64,000 bases of DNA, from assembly GCA_016870795.1 (NCBI GenBank), contig VGAJ01000001.1, positions 62,001 through 126,000 on the forward strand, given 5' to 3'. The notes under the pieces were generated by a model, which saw nothing but the letters and a program-made list of their open reading frames with translations, did not search any database and was not told the origin of the DNA. The position numbers and the translations under genes were made by a program. This DNA is from Actinomycetota bacterium (GTDB lineage Bacteria > Actinomycetota > Actinomycetes > Nanopelagicales > Nanopelagicaceae). Positions 49,913 to 59,224 of this stretch are shown here, piece by piece (position 1 is the first letter of the stretch; the number at the start of each line of letters is the position of its first letter).

Positions 49913-50655
49913 TGCTTAGCTGCTTCGACCGCCGCCTTAAACTCCTCTAATCTAAATTCAGAGGTGGTGCGATTCCATGGCTTGCCGTTAATAAATACAG
50001 TAGGAGTTCCTTCAACGCCATTTTTCTTCATCGACGATGCTACGTTTTCAACTACATCACCTGATTCATTCTTATTGACGCAGTTAGCAAAGCTCTCACT
50101 TGTTATTCCAAGTCGCGTTCCAATTTCAACTAGATTCTTGTTAGAAAATAGCCCACTGTTCTCCCTGCCTTGGATATCAAAAAGCGCTCTGTGATACTCA
50201 ATAAATCTTCCTTCAGGTACTGCGCAATTTGCAGCATTGGAGGCGCGAACTGACTCCTGCCCCAGGAATGATGCCATGTGATAGGTAACTTCTGCCTGCT
50301 TCTCTCTAATTAAAGTCTCTAGGTAATCACCCATCGCATCTTCAAAGAACTTGCAATATGGGCATTGAAAATCTTCCCAGATATCAATTTTTAGTGGGCT
50401 ATCGGCGTTAAAGACCACGCCATAATCTGCCTCTGGAGAAATCGTTGGAGTTAGAGGATCACCATTGTTAGCACTTGAGATGCTCTCAATCGATGCAGGA
50501 AGAGCAACGCTAGAACCAGATCTCTTATCCAAAACAGTGAAGACAACTCCAGATAAGACCACAAGTACAATCATGCCAATCACGATATTTCTAGTGACAG
50601 TATCTCCAGATTTAGCAGAGTTACTTACTTTTCTTTGGCGCGGCTCTTTTGGCAC
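49909..50655 (-). CDS. Membrane-anchored DsbA-like thiol-disulfide oxidoreductase
   Basis: A 248-residue protein with one N-terminal membrane anchor (about 24-42) and an external thioredoxin-fold domain of the DsbA_4 type. The redox pair is Cys98-Pro-Tyr-Cys101 in DFQCPYCKFFED, the cis-proline loop is GVEGTPTVFING, and two further cysteines (NCAVPEG, NCVNKNE) could form a structural disulfide. AAAGGAG precedes the GTG start, one of the better ribosome-binding sites here. It overlaps lgt by four bases; both act at the outer face of the membrane. No DsbB/VKOR partner is in the window. Confidence 0.9.
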   Translation of the reverse strand: MPKEPRQRKVSNSAKSGDTVTRNIVIGMIVLVVLSGVVFTVLDKRSGSSVALPASIESISSANNGDPLTPTISPEADYGVVFNADSPLKIDIWEDFQCPYCKFFEDAMGDYLETLIREKQAEVTYHMASFLGQESVRASNAANCAVPEGRFIEYHRALFDIQGRENSGLFSNKNLVEIGTRLGITSESFANCVNKNESGDVVENVASSMKKNGVEGTPTVFINGKPWNRTTSEFRLEEFKAAVEAAKQ

Positions 50656-50719
50656 TATTCCTACTCCTTTAGATTTTCCTAACTACCTTTGGCTATAAGT
50701 CTAAACCAAGTTCTAGAAA

Positions 50720-51532
50720 CTAGCCGACTTGGCCCTGTCTGACCCCATCAGACAACTCGCGGGCTAGCAAGGTAACGTTTTTGCATGATTGGGTGATATT
50801 CGGAGCCTGTAGTACTAACTTAATAAATGCTGAGCCCACAATGACCCCATCGGCAAACTTTGCAACATCTGCAGCCTGCTCTGCAGTGGAAACTCCAAGG
50901 CCCACCGCGATCGGAAGATCTGTAACCTTGCGAAGTCTTGCAACTAATTCACTGGCGCTATCTGCAAGAGAGTTTCTTGCTCCAGTTACTCCCATAAGAC
51001 TTGCTGCATAAACAAAGCCGGAGCACTTATTCGCAACTTTAGCTAATCTTGAATCATCTGTGCTGGGAGCAACAACATAAACGCGATGCAAGTCATTTCT
51101 CTCAGTCTCATCAATCCAATCACCTGATTCTTCAATGGTTAAATCCGGAGTTATGACTCCAACTCCCCCCGCGCTAGCAAGAGCTTCTGTGAATTCCTTA
51201 ACACCATAACGTTCGATGGGATTCCAATAAGACATCACTAAAGATGGAACACTTACGCTAGAGACCACCTCCAAGACTTCCTTAGCGCCAGTCTTATTTC
51301 TCAATGCCACTTCAGCAGCTTCTTGAATTATGGCTCCATCCATAACTGGATCGCTATATGCAAAACCCACTTCAACTATGTCAACTCCGCCAGCAATTAG
51401 CGCCCTTATTAATTCTTTAGATCCTTCAAGGGTTGGAAAACCCGCTGGCACATAACCGATAAGGACTGCTCTTTTTTCGCTCTTGGCTCGAGCAAAGACT
51501 TGCGCCAAACTCTCTTTACTCATTGAGTGCAA
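50720..51532 (-). CDS. trpA: Tryptophan synthase alpha subunit
   Basis: Splits indole-3-glycerol phosphate and passes indole to TrpB. The 270-residue TIM barrel shows GYVPAGFPTLEGSKELI near residue 23, catalytic Glu in IVEVGFAYSDPVMDGAIIQ near residue 55 with the Asp a few residues on, and the phosphate-binding VGLGVSTAEQAA. It is last of the his-trp run, 5 bp after trpB. Confidence 0.96.
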   Translation of the reverse strand: MHSMSKESLAQVFARAKSEKRAVLIGYVPAGFPTLEGSKELIRALIAGGVDIVEVGFAYSDPVMDGAIIQEAAEVALRNKTGAKEVLEVVSSVSVPSLVMSYWNPIERYGVKEFTEALASAGGVGVITPDLTIEESGDWIDETERNDLHRVYVVAPSTDDSRLAKVANKCSGFVYAASLMGVTGARNSLADSASELVARLRKVTDLPIAVGLGVSTAEQAADVAKFADGVIVGSAFIKLVLQAPNITQSCKNVTLLARELSDGVRQGQVG

Positions 51533-51537
51533 TATTC

Positions 51538-52728
51538 CTACAGTGGAATTCCAAAGTACTGCGCAGCTGTTTGTACATCTTTATCGCCGCGTCCTGAGAG
51601 ATTAATAAGAAGGATTGCGCCACTTCCCAATTCATTTCCAACTTGAAGCGCTCCAGCTAGTGCGTGCGCTGTCTCGATCGCTGGGATTATTCCCTCACTC
51701 TGTGAAAGAAGCGAGAAGGCATGCATAGCTTGATCATCGGTAATTGCGCGGTACTCAGCTCGTCCAATGTCATGCAAGTAGGCATGCTCTGGACCTACTC
51801 CTGGATAGTCAAGGCCAGCAGAAATTGAATGAGACTCGATGGTTTGCCCATCACTATCTTGAAGTAGATAAGACCTGGTGCCATGAAGAACTCCAGGTGT
51901 CCCACCCACAATAGTTGCAGCGTGTTTACCACTTTCAACTCCGGCACCACCAGCTTCTAAACCAATCAACCGCACACCTGAATCATCAATAAAGGGGTGG
52001 AAGATTCCTATCGCATTAGATCCTCCACCAACACAAGCTAAAACTGCATCTGGAAGCCTGCCGGTCATCTCTAATACTTGCTGCCTTGCTTCAATTCCAA
52101 TTATGCGATGAAAATCTCTGACCATAGTTGGGAAAGGATGTGGGCCAGCAACAGTTCCTAATAGGTAGTGAGTAGTTGAAACATTAGTTACCCAATCCCG
52201 CATCGCTTCATTAATTGCATCTTTTAGAGTTCTAGAACCAGTTGTCACTGGAATAACCGTTGCGCCAAGTAACTTCATTCTGGCAACGTTTAGAGATTGG
52301 CGTTTTGTATCTTCCTCGCCCATATAAACCACACACTCAAGACCAAGCAAGGCTGCTGCAGTTGCTGAAGCAACACCATGTTGGCCCGCTCCAGTTTCAG
52401 CAATGATTCGCTTCTTGCCCATTCGTTTGGTGAGAAGTGCTTGACCAAGAACATTATTTATCTTATGGCTCCCGGTGTGATTCAAATCTTCACGCTTTAA
52501 AAGAATTCTTGCATTTCCAGCATGCTCGGCAAATCTATTAGCCTCAGTAATTATTGATGGCCGACCGGTATAGCTCTTATGTAAATGGTTGAGTTCTCTT
52601 TGAAACTCAGGATCTTTAGAAGCCGAGTTATGAGCTGCCTCTAATTCATCCAGCGCACCAATTAGAGCTTCTGGGACAAAGCGCCCACCATAAGGGCCAA
52701 AATGGCCAACAAGTTCAATGCGCTCCAT
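51538..52728 (-). CDS. trpB: Tryptophan synthase beta subunit
   Basis: PLP enzyme that joins indole and serine. The 396-residue protein has the PLP lysine in [17 protein letters not shown] near residue 90, [13 protein letters not shown] near residue 113 and the phosphate-binding [12 protein letters not shown] near residue 235. It lies between trpC and trpA with 5-bp spacers. It is a TrpB1-type enzyme that works with TrpA, not the stand-alone TrpB2. Confidence 0.97.
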   Translation of the reverse strand: MERIELVGHFGPYGGRFVPEALIGALDELEAAHNSASKDPEFQRELNHLHKSYTGRPSIITEANRFAEHAGNARILLKREDLNHTGSHKINNVLGQALLTKRMGKKRIIAETGAGQHGVASATAAALLGLECVVYMGEEDTKRQSLNVARMKLLGATVIPVTTGSRTLKDAINEAMRDWVTNVSTTHYLLGTVAGPHPFPTMVRDFHRIIGIEARQQVLEMTGRLPDAVLACVGGGSNAIGIFHPFIDDSGVRLIGLEAGGAGVESGKHAATIVGGTPGVLHGTRSYLLQDSDGQTIESHSISAGLDYPGVGPEHAYLHDIGRAEYRAITDDQAMHAFSLLSQSEGIIPAIETAHALAGALQVGNELGSGAILLINLSGRGDKDVQTAAQYFGIPL

Positions 52729-52733
52729 AGCCT

Positions 52734-53528
52734 TTAGTCTACTTTCCTTGACGAGTTTGCGACATTTAAGAATTCGCGAACGCCATCGGCAGGATTTTCT
52801 GATTTAACTAGAGCCTCTCCTACCAATATCGCATCTGCTCCGGCAATCAAAGCACTTTGCCCATCACTTGGCTCAGACATACCTGACTCAGCAATACGAA
52901 CAATTCCGAATGGAATCTGAGGTAGTAGTTTCGCGAAGTTACTCTGATCAATCTCTAAAGTCTTTAGATTTCGGGCATTAACTCCAATTATTTTTGGGCC
53001 TATAGCAAGTGCCCGCTCAAGTTCTTCTTGATTGTGAATCTCAATTAAGGCCTCCATGCCAAGACTTTTTACTAACTGATAGAGCTGTTTTAATTCATCA
53101 TCACTAAGCGCTGCGACAATAAGAAGAATCAAATCTGCACCATAGGCTCTTGATTCCTTAACCAAATATTCATTGACTATAAAGTCTTTTCGTAGAAGTG
53201 GAATTGTGACTTCGCCTCTAACTTTTTCAAAATCCTCAAGCGAACCACCAAAGCGTCTCTGCTCAGTTAAGACGCTAATAACTGCTGCTCCGCCCTCTTG
53301 ATACTGTCTTGCAAGTTTTTCTGGAGAAGGTATTTCGGCAAGTGATCCTTTACTCGGACTCGAACGCTTAACTTCGGCAATGATTGAAAATTTCTCCTTG
53401 CTAAGAGCTGCCAATACATCAAGAGGCTTAGCAGCTAATGCCGTTTTCTCCTCTAGCTCAGAGTTAGATAGTTGGCGCCTCGCTTGATCTTCTAAAACAC
53501 CAGCGATTATTGAATTAAGAACGCTCAT
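52734..53528 (-). CDS. trpC: Indole-3-glycerol phosphate synthase
   Basis: Ring-closing decarboxylase of tryptophan synthesis. The 264-residue TIM barrel has [15 protein letters not shown] near residue 49, [26 protein letters not shown] near residue 110 with the catalytic Lys, [13 protein letters not shown] and [11 protein letters not shown]. It is a single-function enzyme with no TrpF fused. It lies 5 bp after trpE. Confidence 0.96.
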   Translation of the reverse strand: MSVLNSIIAGVLEDQARRQLSNSELEEKTALAAKPLDVLAALSKEKFSIIAEVKRSSPSKGSLAEIPSPEKLARQYQEGGAAVISVLTEQRRFGGSLEDFEKVRGEVTIPLLRKDFIVNEYLVKESRAYGADLILLIVAALSDDELKQLYQLVKSLGMEALIEIHNQEELERALAIGPKIIGVNARNLKTLEIDQSNFAKLLPQIPFGIVRIAESGMSEPSDGQSALIAGADAILVGEALVKSENPADGVREFLNVANSSRKVD

Positions 53529-53533
53529 CGCAG

Positions 53534-55039
53534 CTAGTCCTTTTCTCCAATTGGTTCTAGTGAGTTTGCCGCTTCAATTGCTCCAAGCACCGCCGCAGCT
53601 TTATTGAGGCACTCCTCATACTCACTAACTGGATTTGAATCTGCCACTATCCCAGCTCCTGCTTGCACATATGCTTTCTTATCTTTTATCACTGCAGTTC
53701 TAATAGCAATACAAGTATCAAGATTTCCAGTGAAATCCAAATATCCAATAGCGCCACCATAGATTCCTCGTCTCGATGGTTCTAACTCTTCAATTATCTC
53801 CATGGCTCTTGGCTTTGGCGCTCCCGAGAGTGTGCCTGCAGGAAATACTGCATACAAGGCCTCCACAGATGACTTATATCTATCTAGCTCACCAATAACA
53901 GTTGAGACAATATGCATGACATGGGAATACCTCTCAATTTGCATAAACTCAACAACTTTAACACTGCCAGGTGCGCAGACTCTTCCCAAATCATTTCTTC
54001 CAAGATCTACTAGCATTAAATGCTCAGCTCGCTCTTTAGGATCTGCCAAAAGCTCCTCGCCTAGCCTTAAATCCTCTTCTTGGTTTGTAGAGCGCCTACG
54101 AGTTCCGGCAATGGGATGAACCATTACTTCACTGCCAGTTACTTTAACTAGCGCCTCTGGGCTTGAGCCAACAACACTTAATCCATCTGCGAATCTGAGG
54201 TGATACATATATGGGCTGGGATTATGGAGCCTTAGCATTCGATATGCATCAAGTGAGGATGTTTGGCAATCCATCATAAATCTCTGAGATAAGACAACTT
54301 GAAATGCCTCGCCCGATCTAATCTGCTCTTTTATGCTCTCAACATTTAGACAGTATTGCTCTTTACTAAAATTGGCAGTAAAAGAAGGTGGGCTCTTCTT
54401 CGCTATTTTGGAGATATTGCTATCTAACTTACTTAAGAGTGATTCCTGCATTTGATCTAATCTAGTAATAGCCGATTGATAGGCCTGATCTACTCGCTCA
54501 TCTGAACCATCCCAATTGATGGCATTAGCTATGAGAATTACAGTTCCTTGGAGGTGATCATAGACAGCTAAATCTGTAGTCAACATGAAAGCAATTTCTG
54601 GAAGCTTTAACTCATCTGCTCCTAGAGTTGGAAGTTTCTCAAGTCTTCGCACCGCGTCATATCCCATATAGCCAACTAAGCCACCTGTTAATGGAGGCAG
54701 ATTTTCTATCTTTGGCGAACGAAGATGTTTAGAGGCAATCATTAACGCCTCTAAGGGATCAATTCCACTCGGCGCACCTGCTGGCATACTTCCAAGCCAA
54801 TGAGCGACTCCATTTTTCTCTGTAAGAGTTGCTTCGCTTCTAACGCCAATAAATGAGTATCTAGACCATGCTCCACCATGTTCTGCTGACTCTAGAAGAA
54901 ATGTATTTTCACGCTCTTGAGCTAACTTTGAATAGAGAGTTAGAGGAGTTTCATTATCTGCAAGAAGGAGTTGGGCAACGGGAATAACGTTATATTCTTT
55001 TGCATAAGAGCGAAATTGTTCAAGAGTTAACCGCTCCAT
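53534..55039 (-). CDS. trpE: Anthranilate synthase component I
   Basis: Converts chorismate to anthranilate with ammonia from TrpG. The 501-residue protein has the N-terminal feedback-binding region (LLESAEHGGAWSRYSFIG, with the LLES-type tryptophan site) and the chorismate-binding core PIAGTRRRSTNQEEDLRL, DLGRNDLGRVCAPGSV and FPAGTLSGAPKPRAMEI. It abuts the hisI stop. TrpG, TrpD and TrpF are not in this cluster. No leader peptide or attenuator is visible in front of it, as there is no spacer. Confidence 0.96.
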   Translation of the reverse strand: MERLTLEQFRSYAKEYNVIPVAQLLLADNETPLTLYSKLAQERENTFLLESAEHGGAWSRYSFIGVRSEATLTEKNGVAHWLGSMPAGAPSGIDPLEALMIASKHLRSPKIENLPPLTGGLVGYMGYDAVRRLEKLPTLGADELKLPEIAFMLTTDLAVYDHLQGTVILIANAINWDGSDERVDQAYQSAITRLDQMQESLLSKLDSNISKIAKKSPPSFTANFSKEQYCLNVESIKEQIRSGEAFQVVLSQRFMMDCQTSSLDAYRMLRLHNPSPYMYHLRFADGLSVVGSSPEALVKVTGSEVMVHPIAGTRRRSTNQEEDLRLGEELLADPKERAEHLMLVDLGRNDLGRVCAPGSVKVVEFMQIERYSHVMHIVSTVIGELDRYKSSVEALYAVFPAGTLSGAPKPRAMEIIEELEPSRRGIYGGAIGYLDFTGNLDTCIAIRTAVIKDKKAYVQAGAGIVADSNPVSEYEECLNKAAAVLGAIEAANSLEPIGEKD

Positions 55040-55369
55040 CTATATTCCCTCAATACTTCGATAGAAACAAGAGGTTTGCCCTGTGTGGCAGGCAGGGCCA
55101 TGAGAATGCACTAGAAAAAGAAGTGAATCAGAGTCACAGTCGTATTTTATCTCTACAACATCTTGGTAATTTCCAGAACTCTCCCCCTTAACCCAGAGCT
55201 GGTTCCTACTTCTACTCCAGAAAGTTGCTTTTGAGGTAGCAATAGTTGCCTCATAGGCTTGCAGATTTACCCATGCAAGCATCAATACCTCTTTACTTAC
55301 AAAATCTTGAACAATTGCCGGGATTAACTCTCCAGCCTTACTCAAGCGACTGATAATCTCCTGCGACAT
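55040..55369 (-). CDS. hisI: Phosphoribosyl-AMP cyclohydrolase
   Basis: Third step of histidine synthesis, a zinc/magnesium-dependent ring opening. The 109-residue protein is the stand-alone form without the HisE pyrophosphohydrolase domain. Metal ligands are visible in EIKYDCDSDSLLFLVHSHGPACHTGQTSCF (the Asp cluster and three cysteines). It lies 3 bp after hisF and abuts trpE, joining the his and trp genes. Confidence 0.95.
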   Translation of the reverse strand: MSQEIISRLSKAGELIPAIVQDFVSKEVLMLAWVNLQAYEATIATSKATFWSRSRNQLWVKGESSGNYQDVVEIKYDCDSDSLLFLVHSHGPACHTGQTSCFYRSIEGI

Positions 55370-55372
55370 GGC

Positions 55373-56155
55373 CTAATTCTGACCTATTTGATTGCCTTGG
55401 CGCACAGTAAAGCCTTTTCTATCAAGATCACGCTTAATATCTGAGATGCGATAGATGCCAAAGTGAAAAACGCTGGCAGCAAGAAGAGCATCAGCCCCTG
55501 ATTCCAGAGCTTTAGCAAAATCTGAGATATCACCAGCGCCACCACTTGCAATGATTGGGACAGGAGAAATTGCGCGGACTAAGCTAATTAATTCCAAGTC
55601 ATATCCTGCTCTAGTTCCATCAGTATCCATGGAGTTAAGCAGAATCTCTCCTACTCCTCTTTCGATTGCCTCTTTAATCCAATCAAGAGCATCGATGCCA
55701 GTTGAGATAGAACCACCATGAGTAGTTACTTCAAATCCACTACTACATCGAGATCTCTTGGCATCTATTGAAATAACTAAAACTTGACTTCCAAAACTCT
55801 CACTAATTTCATTTATTAATTCTGGACGCTTTAGGGCCGCAGTATTGATAGAGACCTTATCGGCTCCTGCTCTTAGAAGTTGATTCACATCATCTGTACT
55901 ACTTATCCCACCCCCAACTGTTAGGGGGATAAATAATTGATCGGCGCTCTTTCGCACTACCTCAAGGGTTGTGCTCCGTCCCTGGCTGCTAGCGGTGATA
56001 TCCAGAAAGGTAATCTCATCAGCGCCCTCGTCGTTATATATCTGAGCCATCTCAACTGGATCTCCAGCATCAACTAAATTAAGAAAGTTAATGCCTTTAA
56101 CCACTCGACCATCTTTGACATCAAGGCAGGGAATTATTCGCGTGGCAAGGCTCAT
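55373..56155 (-). CDS. hisF: Imidazole glycerol phosphate synthase, cyclase subunit HisF
   Basis: With HisH, closes the imidazole ring and releases AICAR. The 260-residue barrel begins [21 protein letters not shown] with the catalytic Asp near 11, has ISIDAKRS with the second Asp near residue 130, and phosphate sites TVGGGISS and IIASGGAGD. It overlaps hisA by four bases. Confidence 0.97.
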   Translation of the reverse strand: MSLATRIIPCLDVKDGRVVKGINFLNLVDAGDPVEMAQIYNDEGADEITFLDITASSQGRSTTLEVVRKSADQLFIPLTVGGGISSTDDVNQLLRAGADKVSINTAALKRPELINEISESFGSQVLVISIDAKRSRCSSGFEVTTHGGSISTGIDALDWIKEAIERGVGEILLNSMDTDGTRAGYDLELISLVRAISPVPIIASGGAGDISDFAKALESGADALLAASVFHFGIYRISDIKRDLDRKGFTVRQGNQIGQN

Positions 56156-56877
56156 ATAGATGCCACCTCTAGAGCCTGCTCAAGTGTGAAATTTTGAGCA
56201 TAGAGTGCTTTTCCAACGATTGCTCCTTCGATACCAATATGAGTTAACTCGCGAAGGGCTTGAATATCACTTAATTGGGAGATGCCCCCTGAAGCAATTA
56301 CTGGTCGGCTAGTTGCCGCGCACACCATTTTCAATAATTCCAAGTTTGGTCCTTGAAGAGTTCCATCTTTATTAACATCTGTTACAACATATCGAGTGCA
56401 ACCATCACTATCTAAGCGCTCTAGCGTTTCAAATAGATCGCCACCATCTCGAGTCCAACCTCTTGCTGCCAGCGTTCGTCCTCGCACATCAAGGCCAACT
56501 GCAATCCTCTCTCCAAATCTCTTAATTACCGATGCGCTCCAGTCAGGGCTTTCAAGAGCTGCAGTGCCTAAATTGATTCGCTGACATCCCGTGGCAAGGG
56601 CTCGCTCCAGGCTCTCTTCATCTCTGATGCCCCCTGATAACTCAACTTTGATATCCAATTTTCCAACTACCTCTGCAAGAAGTTCATGATTTGATCCCGT
56701 TCCAAAAGCAGCATCTAGGTCCACTAAATGAATCCATTCGGCGCCTGCCTTTTGAAAATCAAGGGCGGCATCAAGTGCTGAACCATAATTGCTCTGGGCA
56801 GATAGCTCTCCTTTGACCAGGCGAACAGCTTGGCCTGAGCGAACATCAACAGCGGGAAGAAGTTCTAATTTTTTCAT
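56152..56877 (-). CDS. priA: HisA, probably bifunctional PriA (HisA/TrpF)
   Basis: Isomerises ProFAR in histidine synthesis and, in PriA form, also phosphoribosylanthranilate in tryptophan synthesis. The protein (241 residues) is strikingly actinobacterial: [69 protein letters not shown] and [14 protein letters not shown]. These PriA-type blocks, and the lack of trpF in the trp cluster, support the dual role, but TrpF activity is inference. I use ATG 56877 ([10 protein letters not shown]), which overlaps the hisH stop as ATGA; the track start at 56892 lies inside hisH. Confidence 0.92.
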   Translation of the reverse strand: MKKLELLPAVDVRSGQAVRLVKGELSAQSNYGSALDAALDFQKAGAEWIHLVDLDAAFGTGSNHELLAEVVGKLDIKVELSGGIRDEESLERALATGCQRINLGTAALESPDWSASVIKRFGERIAVGLDVRGRTLAARGWTRDGGDLFETLERLDSDGCTRYVVTDVNKDGTLQGPNLELLKMVCAATSRPVIASGGISQLSDIQALRELTHIGIEGAIVGKALYAQNFTLEQALEVASI

Positions 56878-57476
56878 AACCCAGATGCCCAATTTTCAAT
56901 AAGAGAAAGTCCTGCTGCTCCACTCTTTTCTGGATGAAATTGCACTGCGCTAACTGTTTGACTCTCAATCGCAGCAAGAAATCCTCCGCCATAGTCGCAA
57001 TAAGAGTTAGCGCCAACTACTGGATCTTTAGCAGCATATGAGTGAACGAAGTAAAAACGTTCTTTTTCAATGCCTTTAAACAATTTACTTGTTTCATCAA
57101 CCTTAACTTCATTAAAGCCCATATGTGGGATAACTGGAGCCTCTAGTCGAACTACTCTTCCTGGAAAGATTCCCAACCCTTTAATGCTTTCACCATTTAG
57201 TAGCTCATCGCTACTCTCAAAGAGAATTTGCATTCCAACGCAGATTCCAAGAGTTTTCTTCTTCTCTTGTTGTCTTTCTTTAATAATTTTATCGCCATCT
57301 ATTTTTAGTAGAGACTTCATACAAGATCCAAAAGCGCCTACCCCAGGAACTACTAAGCCATCAGCGCTAACTGCCTCTTGATAATCAGATGTGACTATGA
57401 CTTGATGTTTTGTTTTTTCAAATGCTCTCTGTGCAGAACGAATATTTCCTGAGCCATAATCGAGGATGGCTATCAA
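56874..57476 (-). CDS. hisH: Imidazole glycerol phosphate synthase, glutaminase subunit HisH
   Basis: Class I glutamine amidotransferase that feeds ammonia to HisF. The 200-residue protein has catalytic Cys79 in [13 protein letters not shown], oxyanion region [10 protein letters not shown] and the His/Glu pair in [12 protein letters not shown]. It overlaps both hisB and priA by four bases, giving a tightly coupled hisB-H-A-F run. Confidence 0.97.
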   Translation of the reverse strand: MIAILDYGSGNIRSAQRAFEKTKHQVIVTSDYQEAVSADGLVVPGVGAFGSCMKSLLKIDGDKIIKERQQEKKKTLGICVGMQILFESSDELLNGESIKGLGIFPGRVVRLEAPVIPHMGFNEVKVDETSKLFKGIEKERFYFVHSYAAKDPVVGANSYCDYGGGFLAAIESQTVSAVQFHPEKSGAAGLSLIENWASGL

Positions 57477-58066
57477 AGAACGCCCTTAGTCGAAGGGATT
57501 CCTCCAGAGCGAGGATCTAAAGCAACAGCATCCTTAAATGCTTGTGCTACCGCTTTAAATTGTGCCTCAAGAACATGGTGGGCATTTCTTCCTTCAAGAA
57601 CTCTGATGTGTAGCCCAATTCTTGCCTCAGAGACTATTGATTCCCAAATGTGTCTTCCAAGGGTGGTATCAAAAGTTCCTATCAATTCAACTATCTCAGG
57701 TGCGCGATGAACCAGATATGGACGACCTGATAAATCAACAGCTGCTTGCACCAACACTTCATCAAGTGGCACAAGTGAGTTACCAAATCTTCTAATCCCC
57801 GATTTATCTCCAAGGGCCTCTCGTAGGGCTTGTCCAATAGCCAGGGAGGTATCTTCTACGCTGTGATGAGAATCTACAGAGATATCTCCATTGGTTTTTA
57901 CAGTTAAATCAAAACCAGAATGCTTTCCCAGTTGCGAAATCATATGATCAAAGAATGGGACGCCAGTTTCAACATTGCATACCCCGGTGCCATCAAGGGT
58001 TAGCTCAACTACAACGCTAGATTCTTTAGTAACGCGCTCCACACGAGATTTTCTGGGATTGGTCAT
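57473..58066 (-). CDS. hisB: Imidazoleglycerol-phosphate dehydratase
   Basis: Manganese-dependent dehydratase, single-function form (197 residues) without the phosphatase domain of enteric HisB. Metal-binding motifs are VPFFDHMISQLGKHSGFDL near residue 38, DSHHSVEDTSLAIGQAL near residue 65 and the later GRNAHHVLEAQFKAVAQA. A 69-bp spacer separates it from hisC; GATAAT lies 7 nt before its ATG, so an internal leaderless promoter is possible. Confidence 0.96.
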   Translation of the reverse strand: MTNPRKSRVERVTKESSVVVELTLDGTGVCNVETGVPFFDHMISQLGKHSGFDLTVKTNGDISVDSHHSVEDTSLAIGQALREALGDKSGIRRFGNSLVPLDEVLVQAAVDLSGRPYLVHRAPEIVELIGTFDTTLGRHIWESIVSEARIGLHIRVLEGRNAHHVLEAQFKAVAQAFKDAVALDPRSGGIPSTKGVL

Positions 58067-58073
58067 AGGTGAA

Positions 58074-58079
58074 ATTATC
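58074..58079 (-). promoter_or_regulatory. Candidate internal -10 element before hisB
   Basis: GATAAT on the minus strand ends 7 nt before the hisB ATG, compatible with a leaderless internal transcript starting in the 69-bp hisC-hisB spacer, the largest within the his genes. The -35 region is poor. Confidence 0.35.
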
Positions 58080-58135
58080 CCCTATCAAGGCCAGTACTTG
58101 CGACTCAGTTATCTTGGCTTGTTAGCCCAAGTTGG

Positions 58136-59224
58136 TTAAAGAATCGAGGTTAAGGCCTCAAGGAAAGCCTTATTCTCATCTTCAGTACCGATTGTCACCC
58201 GTAGATATCCAGGTATTGAGACATCACGAATCAATACTCCCTTATCTACCAATTTCGTAAATAGCTCACTTGAACTCTCTTTAAATCCAGTAAAGAGCAG
58301 AAAATTTGCCTCTGAATCAACAACTATGAGGCCGAGGCTCTTTAGCTCTTTAGCTACAAATTTGCGGGAGTCAATAATCTGTGCAATTTGCGCCGATAGC
58401 TCTTGGCTATGAGTGAGAGCAGCTAGAGCTGCTGCCTGCGTTAAAGAGCTTAAGTGATATGGCAATCTTATTAACAGCATCGCTTCAATTAGTATCGGAT
58501 CTGCAATCATGTATCCAACTCTTACTCCAGCGAATGCAAATGCCTTACTCATCGTCCTTGAGATAATTACGTTCGAGAATCTATTTAAAAGAGAGAGGGC
58601 TGATGCATTATTTGAGAATTCTGCATAGGCCTCATCAACTACAAAGATTGCTCCCACTTCTTGGCAAGTTTTAGCCATCTGCTCGATGTGCTCAATAGTT
58701 GTGGAATTGCCACTTGGATTATTTGGAGTTGTTAAGTAGACCAGTCCAGGCTTTAGCTCCCTAATGGCTTTTAAAGAGATGGGGATATCGAGTGAAAAGT
58801 CAGCCTGTCTTGGAATAGATATCCACTTCTTGCCAACAGAGCGATTAATCAGAGGGTGCATAGAGTAAGAGGGCTCAAAACCCATCGCATCACCAGAGAA
58901 GGCAAGTGCAATACTCTGCAGAATCTCATTACTTCCATTTGCTGCCCAGATATTTTCAACTCCAAAACTTAAACCACTCTGCCGTTTAATCTCATCGGCA
59001 AGGGCGCTCCTGAGTTTTATCACATCACGATCTGGATAACGGTTAAGGTTTTTAATTTCCTTAGCAATTGCTGAGTTAATACTAGCCTGCAAACTTGCAC
59101 TAAGTTCATAAGGATTCTCATTGGTATTGAGTCGATTTGCTAGAGAAATTTGAGGCGCGCCATATGGCATCAAATCCTTTAAGCTTTCATTTAATTTGAG
59201 CCAGTTTGGCCAGCGACCACTCAT
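58136..59224 (-). CDS. hisC: Histidinol-phosphate aminotransferase
   Basis: PLP enzyme that makes histidinol phosphate. The 362-residue protein has NTNENPYELSASLQ near residue 33, the PLP-Asp/Tyr region VYLTTPNNPSGN and VVDEAYAEF, the Schiff-base lysine in SRTMSKAFAFAGVRVGYMI near residue 222, and the C-terminal Arg in YLRVTIGT. It shares one base with the hisD stop. Confidence 0.95.
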   Translation of the reverse strand: MSGRWPNWLKLNESLKDLMPYGAPQISLANRLNTNENPYELSASLQASINSAIAKEIKNLNRYPDRDVIKLRSALADEIKRQSGLSFGVENIWAANGSNEILQSIALAFSGDAMGFEPSYSMHPLINRSVGKKWISIPRQADFSLDIPISLKAIRELKPGLVYLTTPNNPSGNSTTIEHIEQMAKTCQEVGAIFVVDEAYAEFSNNASALSLLNRFSNVIISRTMSKAFAFAGVRVGYMIADPILIEAMLLIRLPYHLSSLTQAAALAALTHSQELSAQIAQIIDSRKFVAKELKSLGLIVVDSEANFLLFTGFKESSSELFTKLVDKGVLIRDVSIPGYLRVTIGTEDENKAFLEALTSIL